Assembly (NCBI GenBank): GCA_008711295.1
Contig: VUYV01000213.1
Span: 904,187 to 968,186 of the forward strand
Direction: 5' to 3'
Source: Anarhynchus alexandrinus
Taxonomy: Eukaryota; Chordata; Aves; Charadriiformes; Charadriidae
DNA length: 64,000 nucleotides
Of this stretch, positions 1 through 14,071 are shown piece by piece (position 1 is the first letter of the stretch; each line of letters starts with the position of its first letter). Made by a program: the position numbers and the translations under genes. Below the pieces are notes generated by a model. It was not told the DNA's origin. It worked only from the letters and a program-made list of their open reading frames with translations, and did no database searches.

Positions 1-1714
1 TCAAAATGTATGACATGTATGTGAACCTAAGCTGCTGAAGTACTTCCGCATAGCAAGTTGTCTTGATGGAAAAGAATAAACCTCCTGAGATATCCACTGA
101 TACGAGGAAGAAGACTGGTGCTAAAGAAAGCTAAACATCTGATCATAGGCATGAGCTATTATGAAGCACTGGTACTTACAGTAAAAGAGTCTTCATATAG
201 GAATTTGAGATTAGATTTTGAAATTCTGTCTATGTGGCAGAAAAACCTGCTCCATTACAAAATATGTTAGTCAGCCTCGCTCTTATTTATTGTAGCAGCC
301 TGTATGGCTACAAAATTAGCCACTAATCAGATCTAATCAACTCATTTAGAGTCCCTGTGTGGACCTCTTAACTTACCCATTAGACCAACCAGAGAATGCT
401 TGGATGGAGAACGTTCTCTGGGGTTTCACCTTTGAGGGATTTGGAAAGTGTCTGGAGAGCAGATAAAGCACTTCACTGTCACAAACTTTCCAACCACAAG
501 ATGCTTATTTCATCTACCAGAATACTTCCAGTTCCAACAAGCTTATATTAGATCATGACATCCCAGCATCAGTTTATTCTCAATCTCTAACAAATGCACT
601 CACTTCTGTGTTTCAGACACTAAATGAACAAACTTTGCTTTGGCCATCTGGGAGAAACCCACTGTGACCCTTGGGCAGAAAAAATTCACGGATGATGATC
701 TGTCCCACTTCCCCACCAAAAGACCTTTCTGTCACCATCTGTAGAGCTCAGTGCACACATTGTCCAGTTACCTCGCGTATACAAGTGCCAACTGAAAGAG
801 ACAGGAAAATTAGCTGCATAAGCCTTCCTAGGAGTTTTCATGCAAAGTTTTATAAACTGTATTCCTAGATCTTCTAATTCACATCTGCAGAAACCTCACA
901 TTGTATCACTCAAAAATAATTCAAGGCAAAAGTAAGACTTAAAGAAATCACAATCAGAAAACAAAGCCAAAAAAAAATTTCACTAGTGTGGCATACCTCA
1001 AAAACAGCCTACTTATTTGTGGCCTACTAATGTACTACAGAAGAGTAGTTCAAGTGCTATACATACACTGAATATGCGATATTAAATATAGTATCTGATA
1101 GGCAGGTTATCACTAGGAAATACAGCAATAATCAAAGTACTTTTTCTAAAAAGTAAGAAAATCTGTACCTACTCAACTTCAGTGGAGTCTCACTTGACTT
1201 GGCCCATAATTCCAGCTTCTGAAATAAGCCTTAACAGATTTCTTTGTATCATGTCATATTTATTTGAGACCAGTCTGAGACATCTCTCTCAAATCTAAGA
1301 ATTCTTAAATCTATGAATAAGCTTTATTTTTCTCTTTTAATATATTTTTTCAGTCTCTTAAAGGAACCACCATGACAAGTCTTAAAGAAACCACCAGAGT
1401 ACTTCCATAGCCTCCTTTTGCCCTCTCAACCTGACAGCAATAGTCAGAACTACGTTGTTGTGACCCTCTGAACTAGTATTCTTAAACTACATTCTTGTAC
1501 TCTTAAATTACATTCTCTAACGCTACCCCTAACAATTACTACACGTGGTATGTTAGAAACGAGACAAGTTTAATTACACAGGAACAGAAATACCATAAAA
1601 ACAGCTTTCTATCTAGCTAGTATACTGTCACTGACAACACTCAAATGCAGAAGCCTTAGGAAAACTTGTACGAACAGAGCAGGCACCTAGTTTTATTTCA
1701 CTTATCCCCCCTTC

Positions 1715-2225
1715 CTAGGGGTTTGGCTGGCTGTGCTCAAGGCCGGCTGTCATACAGTGCTGTGTGAGCAAGAGTTGTAAGAAGCTGGGTCCTTCTGGCT
1801 TCACTTGGGAAACTTCATTTAAGCACAGGCAAACAAGGCTCTTAGTTCTCGCCTGAGCTAAGTTGCAGCCATGCCTGTGCCTGGTCGCACACCTCGCTGC
1901 ACTGTGGAGCCTGACCCATGACCGTGACTTCCCAGCTTGACCTTGGACCTGCCTCATCACCGTGAACCTGGCCTGGCGATCACTGGACTCATGGCTGACC
2001 CTGGTGATTGTCACTGGACTTGCTCTGCTCTTCGTGCAACTGCACCATTTCTGCGTAAAGCCACCTGCCTTCTACTCACCTGTGGGTCCTGGCTCACCTT
2101 CCCCGTGGAGCAGCTTACCCTTGACAGTCCCTCACACCAGGTGTGTCAGTGTCCATTTACCTACACACAACTTCCTCTGTCACGTAACAGCCTCGATACT
2201 CAACCTCACAAGGTGCCACTAACAG
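1715..2225. repeat. GC-rich block in AT-rich intron, probably an old transposable-element relic
   Basis: The base composition changes sharply here from AT-rich intron to GC-rich DNA and back. Several short phrases recur within it, for example tcactggact twice about 30 bp apart and repeated variants of ctgacc and cctgg. Both strands have overlapping frames of 86-100 codons because stop codons are rare in this composition, but none resembles a known protein. The look is that of an old LTR or other element, but I could not find matching terminal repeats, so the family is unnamed. Confidence 0.4.
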
Positions 2226-4068
2226 GTCTTTTCAATTAGCCTCTAATACTCTCAGATCTTACACAAATTAAAACAGTTGATCTACACCTAGGTTTTGCCT
2301 CACTGAGGCTTTTCCAAATGCTTACTGGATTTTCCAGTAAAAAGCTATTCTGTCCAAGGTCTGAATTTACCTTTTCAAATACTATATTCAGAAGTGAAAA
2401 GTGTTTGACTACTAAATTTATCCTTAGACCTTTTTCCTGAATGGCCACAATTGTTTTATTACCATTTCAGCTGAAGCTCAACTTCCACCAAAAAAAAAAA
2501 GCCCCAAACATTTCACTGCATGAACTGAGGCCAGTGAAAGAGTAGGAGTTCTTACTCTTGCTTTTGTTAGGCCCATGATACAAACAGCAGCATTGTCCCA
2601 TTTTAACTGGTATGACTGCAGTGATTCCATCTCTGGTTTTTTTTCAGAGATGGTCACAAGAATTGAGGATTTTTTTCTTAAATTAATCCTTTCTGTCTGA
2701 AACTCTTTTCACAAGCTGCACAGAATGTTTACTAAACAGTTTTGCACGTCAATACACTCGTAAGGACAGTTCAGGAAGCTTGATTAAGTGCATAAACTGC
2801 ATTCTGAAGACTTTTAATACAGTCCATCCACATACATGATACTCTTCCTCAGTACATTCTGTCTTGCTATATACTTCTCCACAGGTATGTTACATCAATG
2901 CAAAGGCATTTTTGCGTATTTCATTTAACTCAGAAGTTCTGCTTCTTTCAAAAAACGGCTTGGAGCTTCTGGCCATATTCTTTTAGTTTTGGTTTTGGGT
3001 GGTATTATTTTTTTTTTTTTTCTTCCTGATTCACAGAACTTCTTGATTTTTTAAAAATATGTTCCTGCATTCTGGTGAGAGAAACTGACTGCTGTATCCA
3101 ATCCAAATGACAGCCAAGGAAATAAAAGTTTTCCTCATGGACAGGGCTGAACTTGAAAATATTTGCTCTGTTTTCCTAAGAGCAACTATTAAACCCCAAC
3201 ATCACAGCAAGCTTAATATCTGGCACCAATCAGGAATGTCTCTCCCTGTGTGTCATTATCAGATATTCTCTTTTTAAATATTTAATCCAGCAATCCTTCA
3301 GTGATTTTGGTTTGGGTTGGTTTTGTACAAGGCCAACAAATGCACCACTCAGGTGTTTTTCAGAATACCCAGCCATCAGGAAAGACTCAAGGAATATTTC
3401 AGCTTTATTCTGCACTTTAAGTATTACTTTTCTGAATTGGAAGAATTTGTTTGTTTAGGGTACTTTTGGCCTCTGCCCCAAACCACAACACTATGCTTTA
3501 GCTCTGACTAACACAAGCTTTTTTGTTTGCTTTTGACAAAAACTGTAATTGTCAAATTGCTGCTTAACAAATACAAGGCATCAGAAATTAGGTCTACACC
3601 TGCTAACACGTCTCACCGTTTGTTCCAAGTCCTGATCACACTGTGATCTCTTACCTGGGAGTCAGACCTTAAGTTTGTAAAACTGCGGGTTTTTTCATTC
3701 TTATTTAAAAACTGTTTTCTGGATTTTACTATTTCCACGTTCATTATGCATTGTCTAAAACATCTCATTTTTATATTTCATTTTACACAATACATGTTTG
3801 TATAGCTGTTGCATACACGACTGAAATAACAATTCACTTAGCTGCCACTGGTTGAATTAACTAAAAATTTTTTAAAATACCAATTAATTTATCTCAAATA
3901 ATTACAAAGAGGAAAGCTGCCTTCTGACTTTTCTAGGTTTTAATACCATTGCCTTTGACAAAATGGCACATCATTTTTTTGTATGTCCTTTCATTTATAC
4001 AGGTGTTGGCATTTAATGTGTTCTATCTACAGTCAAAATAACTTTTTAAATTTTTGCTAGTATACGTA

Positions 4069-4561
4069 TGTCCTGGTTTCAGCCAGGAAGGAGTTAATTT
4101 TTTTCCTAGTGATTGCTGTGAAAGGAATGTTAGTAATGCATATTGTTTTAGTTGTTGCTAGGTGATGTTTATACTTTTCAAGGACTATTTTCAGCTTCTC
4201 ATAGAAGCTGAGAAGGAGCACAGACAGAACAACAGAATGGCCAATGAAATATTCCATACCATAGATGTCATGCTTGGGATATAAATGGGGGTTGGCGGGG
4301 AAAATCCACGATCACTGCTTGGGGAGGTACCAATTCACCAGGTGGTGAGAGTGACTTGTGTCACCATCATCGTCATCATTATTATTATTACTGCTATTTT
4401 CCTTTTCTGTTGTTGTTCTATTAAACTGTCTTTATCTCAGCCCGTGATTTTTCCCTTTCCCCTTCTTTTATCGCTCTTGTCCCTGCCCTTCTCTGGGGAA
4501 GGGGGAGAACTGCACAAGTAGCTATGTGGTCCTAGCTGCCAGCTGGGGTTAAACCATGACA
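4069..4561 (+). mobile_element. Solo endogenous retrovirus LTR (avian ERV type)
   Basis: The 493-bp segment starts tgtcctggttt and ends aaaccatgaca; these ends are inverted copies with one mismatch in 11, the TG...CA form expected of an LTR. The opening resembles an LTR type that recurs widely in bird genomes. Inside, a TATA box (tataaat, 4280-4286) and a poly-A signal (attaaa, 4420-4425) lie in the order expected for U3, R and U5 on the plus strand. A short CAT/ATT repeat (about 4364-4391) lies between them. No gag, pol or env sequence flanks it and there is only one LTR, so the provirus has been lost by LTR-LTR recombination. The flanks (tacgta and acacaa) do not form a clear target-site duplication, so it is probably not recent. 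It lies antisense to FANCC, within intron 4. Confidence 0.8.
4280..4286 (+). promoter_or_regulatory. TATA box of the solo LTR
   Basis: The heptamer tataaat lies 140 bp before the LTR's attaaa poly-A signal and in the same orientation, as expected for the U3 promoter. Whether it still drives transcription is unknown. Confidence 0.55.
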
Positions 4562-5945
4562 ACACAACTGAAAACCCACTCTAGAATAAAGCGTCCTTCA
4601 GATATTTGTTTCATTCTCTACCTGAGATCTAGTCTAAGAGTGTGCGTATGCGCTGCGTATCAAGAGAGGTGGACAAGATGGGCAAAACAGAATTTTATGG
4701 TCGCCACCATTATTACATGTTTAAACTTCCTTGTACAACATGGTGGACTGAGAACAACCCAGAAGCAAGGGCGGCACAAAGGCTTCTGATCCTTTATTGC
4801 TTAAAGAAACAATTGGAAAACTGTCGGTTTAACTGTTGTGACAATTACATTCACTCAGGTACGTTTGCTGTTCTTTAGTCAACTTCATTATTAAACAGAT
4901 AAATAAAGTTAAAAAAAAAAGACTCTGTATATTTAGCTTCACACATAAAAAATGAAACTACGTAAGCAGAATTTTAAACATGGAATTGAGAAGCAGTATC
5001 TTTGATGTTTTCCCCTTGTACCTGGGAAACATTTTAAAATTAGCTTTTCCTAGTCAGAAAGCTAATGTGCTTCCTCATTATTCCTTGACTCACAAGTCAA
5101 ATACAACATTCCAGTTTCTTGGATGCAACTTTGATGGCTTGTCAACTTACCAATGCCATCAAAATCTGTATTTCCCATCCTGTCTACAGGATACGAGCCT
5201 ATGTGGGATTTGAAATTGGATTAAAATTTTCATGAATGAAAGAACACTAATAATTGCATTGCATAACAATAAAATTTCTAAAATTACATTAAGTTCCAAG
5301 TGCTTCAATGCTCTGACCAATCATGAATTATAAGAATAATCTAAAAATCTCCAAACATAAACAAAACAAATCATAAAAGAGATCACTAGCCTGTAATTAC
5401 CCAGAATCTCTCCTGTGTCCACAAAAGCCTCCAGAACAGGCAACCATTAGCAGCAGGATACTTGGTAGACTGTTTTTGTTTGCTTCTGGTTTTATGAGGC
5501 ATATTTATTTAATAATTGTTCTTAGTTTTAACTAAGAAAGGAATGGAAAATTTTGTAACATACAACAGCTTCAGTGAAAGTGTAATGCACAACAGCTAAT
5601 TCCCAGTTTTTACTTCTTGTTACCAACTTCAGTAAATGGCCTGTTCATGCATAGTCTGTAACAGCATTACTTTATACCCATTAATTCAGTTGCAGAAGTC
5701 AAATTCAACTTAGTCCTTCCTAAGAGGAAGCACTCATTTTCATTTGTCGTCCTTATGACAAATTAAAGACAAACTACTGCATAATACTGCCTTTCTAACA
5801 AAACACATGCAGATGGAACCAGGGAAAGGCTGCAATGATATTACCATTAGTTTAATCCCTAACAACATCTAAATTACCCTGCTCTAAAAACGGTGTGTGA
5901 GAGTGCATGTTTGTGTGATGTACACAGGGGCAATCAATACAGAGA

Positions 5946-5959
5946 GTGCCATCTACTGG
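5946..5959 (-). promoter_or_regulatory. CTCF-type binding motif
   Basis: The minus strand reads CCAGTAGATGGCAC, which fits every position of the CTCF core consensus CCASYAGRKGGCRS. A diverged copy (CCAGTAGATGACAT) lies at 6954-6967 in the same orientation. Motif match only; occupancy is not shown. Confidence 0.45.
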
Positions 5960-7406
5960 TATAATTTTTCGTAGCCTACTACGCTTGCTAGAGTTGCTGG
6001 GCTAACAACGCACTGCAAAAGGCATACTCTTAACTGGGTACCAGAAACAAAAGAATGGATGCTTTGTTGTACGCGATATTGTGGGGAGGGTCTCATGCCC
6101 ACAGCAAATAAACCTTAGAAACCAGCAGCAGTGAAAAAGGTGACAGAATAAATTCAGCAAAACAAGTAATATGGTCACAGACATACTAAAAAAATTCTGG
6201 GATAGATGAATGGTCCTTAAAAATACTGTGCATGACGATACATGAAACCACATAATAAGGTTTGCCTAGGGAAAAACAGAGGAGGGGAAATACAAAAAAC
6301 CTACGCTGTTCAGAATACTATTTCTAATTTTATAACGGTGAGGAAGGAGGCAGCTGGAGGAAAGGAATGGTTGTTTCTTTTTGATTCTTTTTTCTAAACC
6401 TGTTTGCATTATGAGTTTTTCATTGTAACCACTTCAGAACCAAGAACGTTTTCTAAACTGTTTGTGTACAGTGTTTAATAGAACAGATCCTCAGATACAA
6501 AGCCCCTAAGTACTAAAAAATAAATAAAACATGAAGAATTAGTTATTATCATATCAACAAGTGAAAACACAGGTATAGTTCTTCCACATCTCTGGAATAA
6601 TTCTGGGCAAGAAATAAAAAAAAAAACAGTTCAACTGCATGCACCGTCCATACAGGACACAGGAAGATAATGAAATTAATTTTCATATTAGTGAGTATCC
6701 TGAATTGTTGTCAAAAACTTCAGGAATCTTAATACAGAACTCTTGCTACTGCAAACTCCATTAGACAGCTAAAACTCAAAATAATGCCACACAACCTGGG
6801 CAGCAGTGAAGCAGGCTCCTAATCTAGAGACTGTTATTAAAAGAAAATGTTCATCTTCCTTTAGAAGAATACGTATTAGAATGCTGTGAAATGGAAAGCT
6901 GTGTACATATTAATATAAACCATACATATGTATACCTGTATATAATATGCAGAATGTCATCTACTGGTACGTAAGAATATACACCACTGTTCATAAGTGA
7001 GTATACAGCTATCACAATATGCAACAAAGTTGTCATCACTATGTACCGCAAAAAACCGTGTCCAGTTCCAAACTCTTCCTCACATACTCGGCATACTGCA
7101 TTTTAACAAATACATACGAGCCATATATCCTGCAAAATAAACTTATTCCCACAAAACAGACCCGGGGGTCTGGGGGGTGAGCAGAATTATAGAGTCTACC
7201 TCCCTTTTTCATCTTCCATTTCACATAAAAGCTATGTTGGATACTTTATAAAGATATGATGAGAATCTCTGTATTTCTCAAAGATAATCTAGTCCCTCTC
7301 AGTTCCTTCATGTTTTACTGTGATGCCTTACTATCCTCATTGTGACAGAAATACTGAAAATGCTTTGGTAACTCATTACAAATAGAAGCCAAAACACATG
7401 AAAGTG

Positions 7407-7419
7407 CACACACACACAC
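7407..7419. repeat. Short (CA)n microsatellite
   Basis: Six and a half CA units. Confidence 0.8.
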
Positions 7420-8520
7420 GTAATCCTCACACTTCCTGATCTTTTCTTAACGTGATTTCTTTCCAGTTTTTTTCTCAGCTATCCTCCCCAACTTTCCAAT
7501 AGTTCCATCAATGTCTACTCTCTAACTTTTTTCTTGCAATACTTCTGTTCCAACTTTTATGACACTTACTCTGAAGTAACTAAATAATCTGTCAAAGTAC
7601 CAGTAAATCAATGAGCAACTCTTCTCTGACAGACAAAACAGTAAGTCCACATAAATCCTAAAATTTTAAGAAATTTCATTTTGCGGAACCCCTGTTTTTA
7701 TAACAGTGTTGGTTTTCTTCTATTCCTGAATATTGTTGCCTAACCAAAATATATGTCAATAAATTAAACTGTTAAGAATGACAAGTATAGTAACATCTGA
7801 TCAGACAGCTGGATGATCCAAAATATGAGCGAAGAAGCACTTGACATCCAAGGAGGAAAGGAAAACCACACACAAGTGCAATTTTATAGTGAGAGGTAAC
7901 TAAGCATTGCAATGCAGGTGCATCTGTCGCAAGAATTAAATCACAAGTGTTTCTACTTAGAACCATCACTGAGACACCATCCTTTCAATGTTAATTCACC
8001 ACAGTTTTAGGTATATTGCTACAGAGAAAGCAAAGTTCTTAAAAACCTATTTTACTGAAAATTCTGGCACAGATTCAGAAGTAGGGGTGAAAGGTCAGTG
8101 TTTCATTAACTGAACCAACTCAATTAAAATTGTAGTTTAATTAAAAAGTCAAGATGATCATAAAAAAAACCCAGGTCATCCGGAGAACATCACTAAAAAT
8201 CTCAAACATCCTGTTCTTAATTGGCAGTAAATTTTTTGATCTGGTCTATTTGAGGAGTAGCAATCCACTGCAAAAGACTTTAATACAATTTAATACAATA
8301 GACAGAACTCCATCAAATTTAGTCTAAACAAATACAGATTCAAGGTACATCAAAAGGCTGCAAGTAGAGTACAGGTATATGTCTTCCACTCCTCTGGAAA
8401 ACAAGATTTCCATTCAGATGTTTTAATGTGTCCTCCACAGGAGGCAAGTGTAACAATACTAAAGGGAAAGATCCCACACAGGTGGTCTTCACATAATGTT
8501 TCAGGTTTGTAACTCAAATT

Positions 8521-8613
8521 TTAAAAAAGAAAACAAAACAAAAAGCAAAAACAAAAAAAAACACAACCACCCCCCCCAACAAAACAACAAAAAAAGCCCC
8601 CACAAAACACTTT
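8521..8613. repeat. A/C-rich low-complexity tract
   Basis: The plus strand is almost entirely A with interspersed C, including a run of eight C (about 8571-8578). The minus-strand frame through it translates to a Phe/Cys/Gly-rich artefact. Confidence 0.8.
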
Positions 8614-10880
8614 TTTCCAGAAACATTCGAGCATTGCTGTACAAGCAGGGGTTCTACTAAACACGTACCATATTAAACTAATGGTTTTCAAACACGTTTC
8701 CATGTTTGCTATTCAAAAAATAACAAGATGACATTGATGTTCTAGTATACCTCCTGTTTCCCTAAAAAGCAGAGGAAACCCCAGCAAGCAAATGCTGCAA
8801 TTTTACTGCAAACCCTGTATTTGGCAAAATGGAATTAATTTACCTGAAAAGACTATGTTTGCATTCTTGAAGAAGTACCCTCAAGTGGTGAACTTTGTTC
8901 ATTGAGTGCTGACAGTGTCCAAAGGAAATAACAATATGGTCTCTGCTTTCCATTGCATACGTTTGGAAATAAGCAGCGTCCACTACCTTTCCATCAATAT
9001 TGTTTAGCTCAGTGGAAATCAGAGAAGTTAAACTCAAAGACAAGAGAGGGAGACAAGGACTGCAGTCCAGAATTCAAAACCTTGATCTCACAGCAGAAAA
9101 ATCTCAGCAACATTCACAAATGATTAATAGATGAGTCAGAATTTTAGAAGCTGCTTTTTTTTTTAAATTAGTTTTAGTATTTTCATAGGAACATTATTTT
9201 TACACAGTTCTGTTGAGGAACTAGAAACTTGCTGACGCAATAAAATTAAAACTATCTGAATCAAAATTTTTACATCAATTTGGCATCATACCATCCTCAG
9301 TTCAAAAATTACCCAGAATAACACTAGCAAGAGAAAACATGTATGAAATCTTATGAAAGATAAAACACACACTTTTCATTAGGTATTTTTGGAAAATATA
9401 ACAAAAATAGTTGTATAATTCCAGTGCCATTAAAAATTACTCTTACAAAGAACACCTATTACTTTTGCGGCCATTCATATAATGTGGCCTTGCATAGGAT
9501 ACAGATACCTAAAAGAATTACACATTTCCAGAAAGGAAAACCTGGCCAAGCCCAAAAACCACCTCTAAAAACTTGTGCCAAGGCTGACAGGCCTTCCACC
9601 CCTATGTTTAAGCTATTATGTATACACTGTCTTGTTCCTTTGTACTCCTTTGAGGGAAAGTAGGGCACTGAAAAAGTGTATCTTATATCTAAAAATTTAA
9701 AAAGAGGGATATTAACTGGTCCTGTTTTATCCAGCTTGAAAAGGGATGGGCTGCACCACTCTCACAGGTATGTATGGCCTTCCAAAACGATGCAACAAAA
9801 GCACTATTTGAAACAAATTCCAAAGCCATAAACAATTCATAAACATAGTTTATAAACTGAGAGCAGAGGAGAAAGTGTGACCAAGTTAATAAAATGGAAA
9901 TCTAGTTCAGAAAAGCTCTCTAGTTGCTGCAGTGTGATTGCAAGAGGAACACACGGTGAAAGAAAGCTGTTACAGCTCCACCACACAGAAACCAATGTTA
10001 GAGCCACACTTACTGCACAAGTCCAAATCTCTGCCCAGAGGCGGCCAGCTGGAGAAACTAAATCACTTTCTTTCTTAGAGACTGGTTTCACCAGGTTATG
10101 ATTGATTCCACCAGTTAGAAATCTGTGGCAGCATGTATCTTGGCTTCCTACACAGCATCTGGCTGTATGGAAGACCTACCGAACCTGGATTCCAGCACTA
10201 CAATTCAGAATCTTTAAAAAAAAAAAAATAATCTACCATTTCAAACAGCATCTGATCCTAAAAACACTGCAGTCTACATTGCATGTTTTAATTAAATTCC
10301 AAGTAATTTCTTTGCACATTTTCTTCTTTCAGAGGCCTTACAGACCTGCATGATCTTGGATTCTGAAACTTACTAATTACGCAGTTCAAGTGGGTAGTTA
10401 CCCTTCTTGCCATTAAAAACAACACAGCTTTTCTATGACAACGGCAGTTAAGTTAAAAAGTAAGCAAGCATCAAATACATTTTTTGCTACTTTGAAAATG
10501 CAACTTAGCAGCTGAAAACAAAAGACTTGAGATCAGCCTTCCTATCAATAACTAAGACACATTGAAAGACTACAAAATATTCTTTAGGAACTCACGCTTG
10601 CCATGCACAAAAAGCAAAATGTAATTTAATAGTCAAGGTACATAACCATAAAAACAAAGGAAAGAAGGATTTTCACCACTAACTTGACTGAATAATATCA
10701 TTTTCCAATCAGATATAGCTTTGCATTTTGGGAGGGAAATTTTCACATAAGCCACATTTAAACCCCATAAAACTAGGAAGCAATCTTAAAAAGGGTTTTG
10801 TTGTTGTTAAAATTAAACAGTTAACAGTAAGCAGGTAAAGTTGCCTAACTCCATTATAGGCTTCTCTTCATTTTTCGGTA

Positions 10881-10930
10881 GTTTGGGTGGGGTTTTTTGG
10901 TTGGCTGGTTGGTCGGTTTGGTTCGCCTTT
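10881..10930. repeat. GGTT-rich low-complexity tract
   Basis: The plus strand is nearly devoid of A and C and repeats GGTT, GGCTGGTT and GGTCGGTT. It may be a decayed simple repeat. Confidence 0.6.
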
Positions 10931-13900
10931 TTACATTTTCTTTTTTCTGCTGTTAAAGAAATGTACACCCAACCGTCCTAATTTATTTGATGAATGCTGG
11001 CTTACACGGTGAAGTAGTTTCCCTTTTTAAAAGCTGAGTATTCCTCCTCAGTGTATGCTGAAGTATTAAGTTGAGGAGACTCCGCTGCAGGGCCAAAGGG
11101 CCAAAGGACAAGGCTACTCTGAAGGTCACTTCCACAGAAGCTGAAGAGCAGTTCCTATACGTAAACCGCATTTCCATGGCTCCTATGTCAGTGCGTACAG
11201 ACCCAACGCAGAGCCCCATTCTGTGTGGTCATGGATGGCTTTCCATCCGCAACAGCTACGGAGAGCTTAAATACCTTAGATAATCTACCACTTCATTCCA
11301 AGTACAGGCAAGTTTTCCATAATACTAAAAAACTTTTACGTAGCATTCAAATTTCAGGGTTTTATTTAGAATTAATTTCTGGATTTCAATTCCATTTTCA
11401 TCGTGCAGCCATAAAACTACCTTCCTCCCCACCCCCAAGAATTTGTTTCAACTACGTATATTAGACTTTTGGCCATTTTTTCCATAATGTACCACACTGT
11501 ATTTGGCATCGTAGCATCAGAGAGTAAATATCACTGCTGGAAAGAGCTCCCGCCTTATTACAAACAAGGCTGAGGTCAGGTCAAACCACTGCAGAGGTTG
11601 GTCATCCCATCAATATGAAAACAGCTGATGTAAACCTCAAATTATGGGTCTCATAGTAAATGTGTCTTGATCCCTTTGTGACAAACTTTTGAGACACATA
11701 TCATATGGAAAATAAAGGAGTTCAGGAGGAAACAATGTTAAGTATGCACTAGGTGGGTCAACAGACTTACTGTATGTTTATTTTTTTTTTAAATATAAAT
11801 TGTTATCACACATGGCAAAAGAAACCCTTCAAGAGTAGCAAAATATTTAAGTTAGGTTATTCTGTACAAACAAGCATGATAGTCATTATATCACAATTGC
11901 TGGTGACAAGAATTACAATGCTGATTAGGAAAAGGATTTTTTTTTTCCCATTGAAAAGCTTTGTGGTGATGCACACTGGACAGTAAGAAACAAGAAATTC
12001 TAATGACTATAGAAAACAATTTAATTTCTTTTAGTCTCAAGTTTTGTATCCTTATGCTGTGCATTTTACAACCTTCCTTACCTATCCTTTTTTTTTTTTT
12101 AATTAGAAGTTTACAAAGAGCTGTTTCTTTCCCTACAATCAAACTATGAAAGTATTACACTTCAGATCACATCATGCTACACCTACTTTAGGCAACTAGG
12201 GAAGTGCTGAAAAAATAGCTAGTAAGACCTGTTTGTGCTTTGAAATCCTCTGTGCCCTCTTTCTTATCACTTTTAGGTTAACTCTTGACCCATCATGTCA
12301 CAATGACTATTAAGGTTGATTCAAACACGCAAAGTGGGTGGAAAAATCCCTCCAGACTACAGTGAGGCTTGAGTCAAATGCTTACGTGTTAGTCCCAATC
12401 TAAGACAGCTTCAGGTGGCAGTACTGTCAAAAGCAGCAGTCCCACCTTCACCCATTCCCCAACTATTTATTCTTGTTTACTTCATACTTTTTCTAATATC
12501 AGCAACACCATCAGTTCAGTTACATCAATCAGATCAGGCAACTGATCTAGATTAACAGAACTGATTTTTCCCCTCCCAGAAATGGAAGCTATCTATAGGA
12601 GATTCTCTGGGTACAACTCTCCCTCACCACTTAACATCATTAATGCATATGTTGCTGCTAATAAGAAATAAAATGACAAGTTTTGCTATGTTTGATAACT
12701 AAGTGCGTGCTACTGTTCATCTTCTATGTCATTACGAAGAATATAGCCAAGCAGCAAGACTATGTTAGAAAAGGCAGATTTTATTTTTTTTTTTGCATCA
12801 CTTTACTTTGGTATTCAACCATTCCCGCACTGTGAATTCCAAGTATACTGACCTCAGGAAAAGCATCTTAGAAAAAGTTAAAGACAGGAAGAAAATAAGG
12901 GTGATTTTAGTCAGTATTAAGTTGTTGAGAATTTCATGGTGTGTGGTACAACCCACCAAATACGTTCACACAGGCACCCAAGTGCATCTTAAAGTTTGTA
13001 AGAACCACTGCTGAGAATTACTGTATCTAAATCAACAATGCTACACAGTTAAATACACTTATTTACCAACATAAACATATGCAGTATCATTACCTATTTT
13101 ATAATAATTTGTACATCGTAGCATTACACGCATACCTAGATAAACTGGTATGTACAAAGCCAACTAGTAAGTAAGAAATTAACTACTTAGAGAAGCCTAG
13201 ACGTATCTTCAGCTTTAGCAGACTCGTACATAAATAATGATCAGGCTGCTACATTCTCACTAGTTGTGAGCACTACAAGATATTAAAAAAAAATACATTA
13301 ACAATTCCATTAATACTTTTTACCATATTTTGATATGGACCCACGGAGAATGCAAGGACGTACAATCAACAACACTGCAGCCCCAAACTGCTATTCAGCA
13401 AAGTAAAGCATTAAGCATCAATGTGCTGCAAGTTATTTACATGCTGATGTGCTTTGCTAGTTCAGTGTGGCAATATATAAAATACGAACAGATGTGCCAT
13501 GCAAAACCCTAAATTTGGGATTAAAGTTACGGATTCATTATTCCTTAAGTCACTAAATATAAATCCACACACAAGCACTATCCCTCCCCTCTATGACTGC
13601 CTTTGAAGAAAGTTTGGATACAATTAAATTCTTCATAGGCAGGAGATTAAACAAAAGCAAAAAAGAATAAAATTAAAGAGCAAATATACGAAGTTTTCAA
13701 AACAAACTATGGCATTTGTCCAGGTTATTTATTTTATCCTAATTGAAAGGTTGGGGGGGTTTTTAATAATGCTTGCTTCTCTTCTGATTTTTGGTCGTTG
13801 TTCACTATTCATAGTTACTAGACTTGGTAAATCTACTAGGTTAAAAGCCATCAAAACTACCCACTTTAAAACGCCACATCTTTTTAATATTTAAAATGAC

Positions 13901-14071
13901 AGACTAGCACTGACTGTGTTATAATTAGAGTGATATATACTTCAACACAATATGTATGCAAGTTGTGTTTGGAGCAGTTTCTTAAATGACAGTGTCTCTA
14001 TGCTATAGATGTAGCACCTTTAAATAATCAATTTAATTCAAAGCAGTCCTGGGAAGGATTCATTCACTTAC

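Larger units (their letters stand above)
1..14071 (-). other. FANCC: FANCC intron 4 (partial, 5' portion)
   Basis: This stretch lies 3' of the donor at 14071 in the minus-strand gene. It is AT-rich with many homopolymer runs. It holds a GC-rich block (about 1.71-2.23 kb), a solo LTR (4069-4561), a CTCF-type motif (5946-5959) with a weaker copy about 1 kb away, a short CA run (7407-7419), an A/C-rich tract (8521-8613) and a GGTT-rich tract (10881-10930). All open frames here are short and lack recognisable protein motifs. The intron's 3' end is not in the window. Confidence 0.8.

Noticed and set aside
4562..5220. Retroviral internal region after the LTR
   Set aside because: No gag, pol or env motif appears on either side and there is no second LTR, so it is a solo LTR.
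1..14071. FANCC exon 5 and later exons
   Set aside because: I searched by eye on the minus strand for codons of the GYAP and DYYPGLLKN region and found no match with splice sites. They are probably beyond the left edge, though a diverged exon could have been missed.
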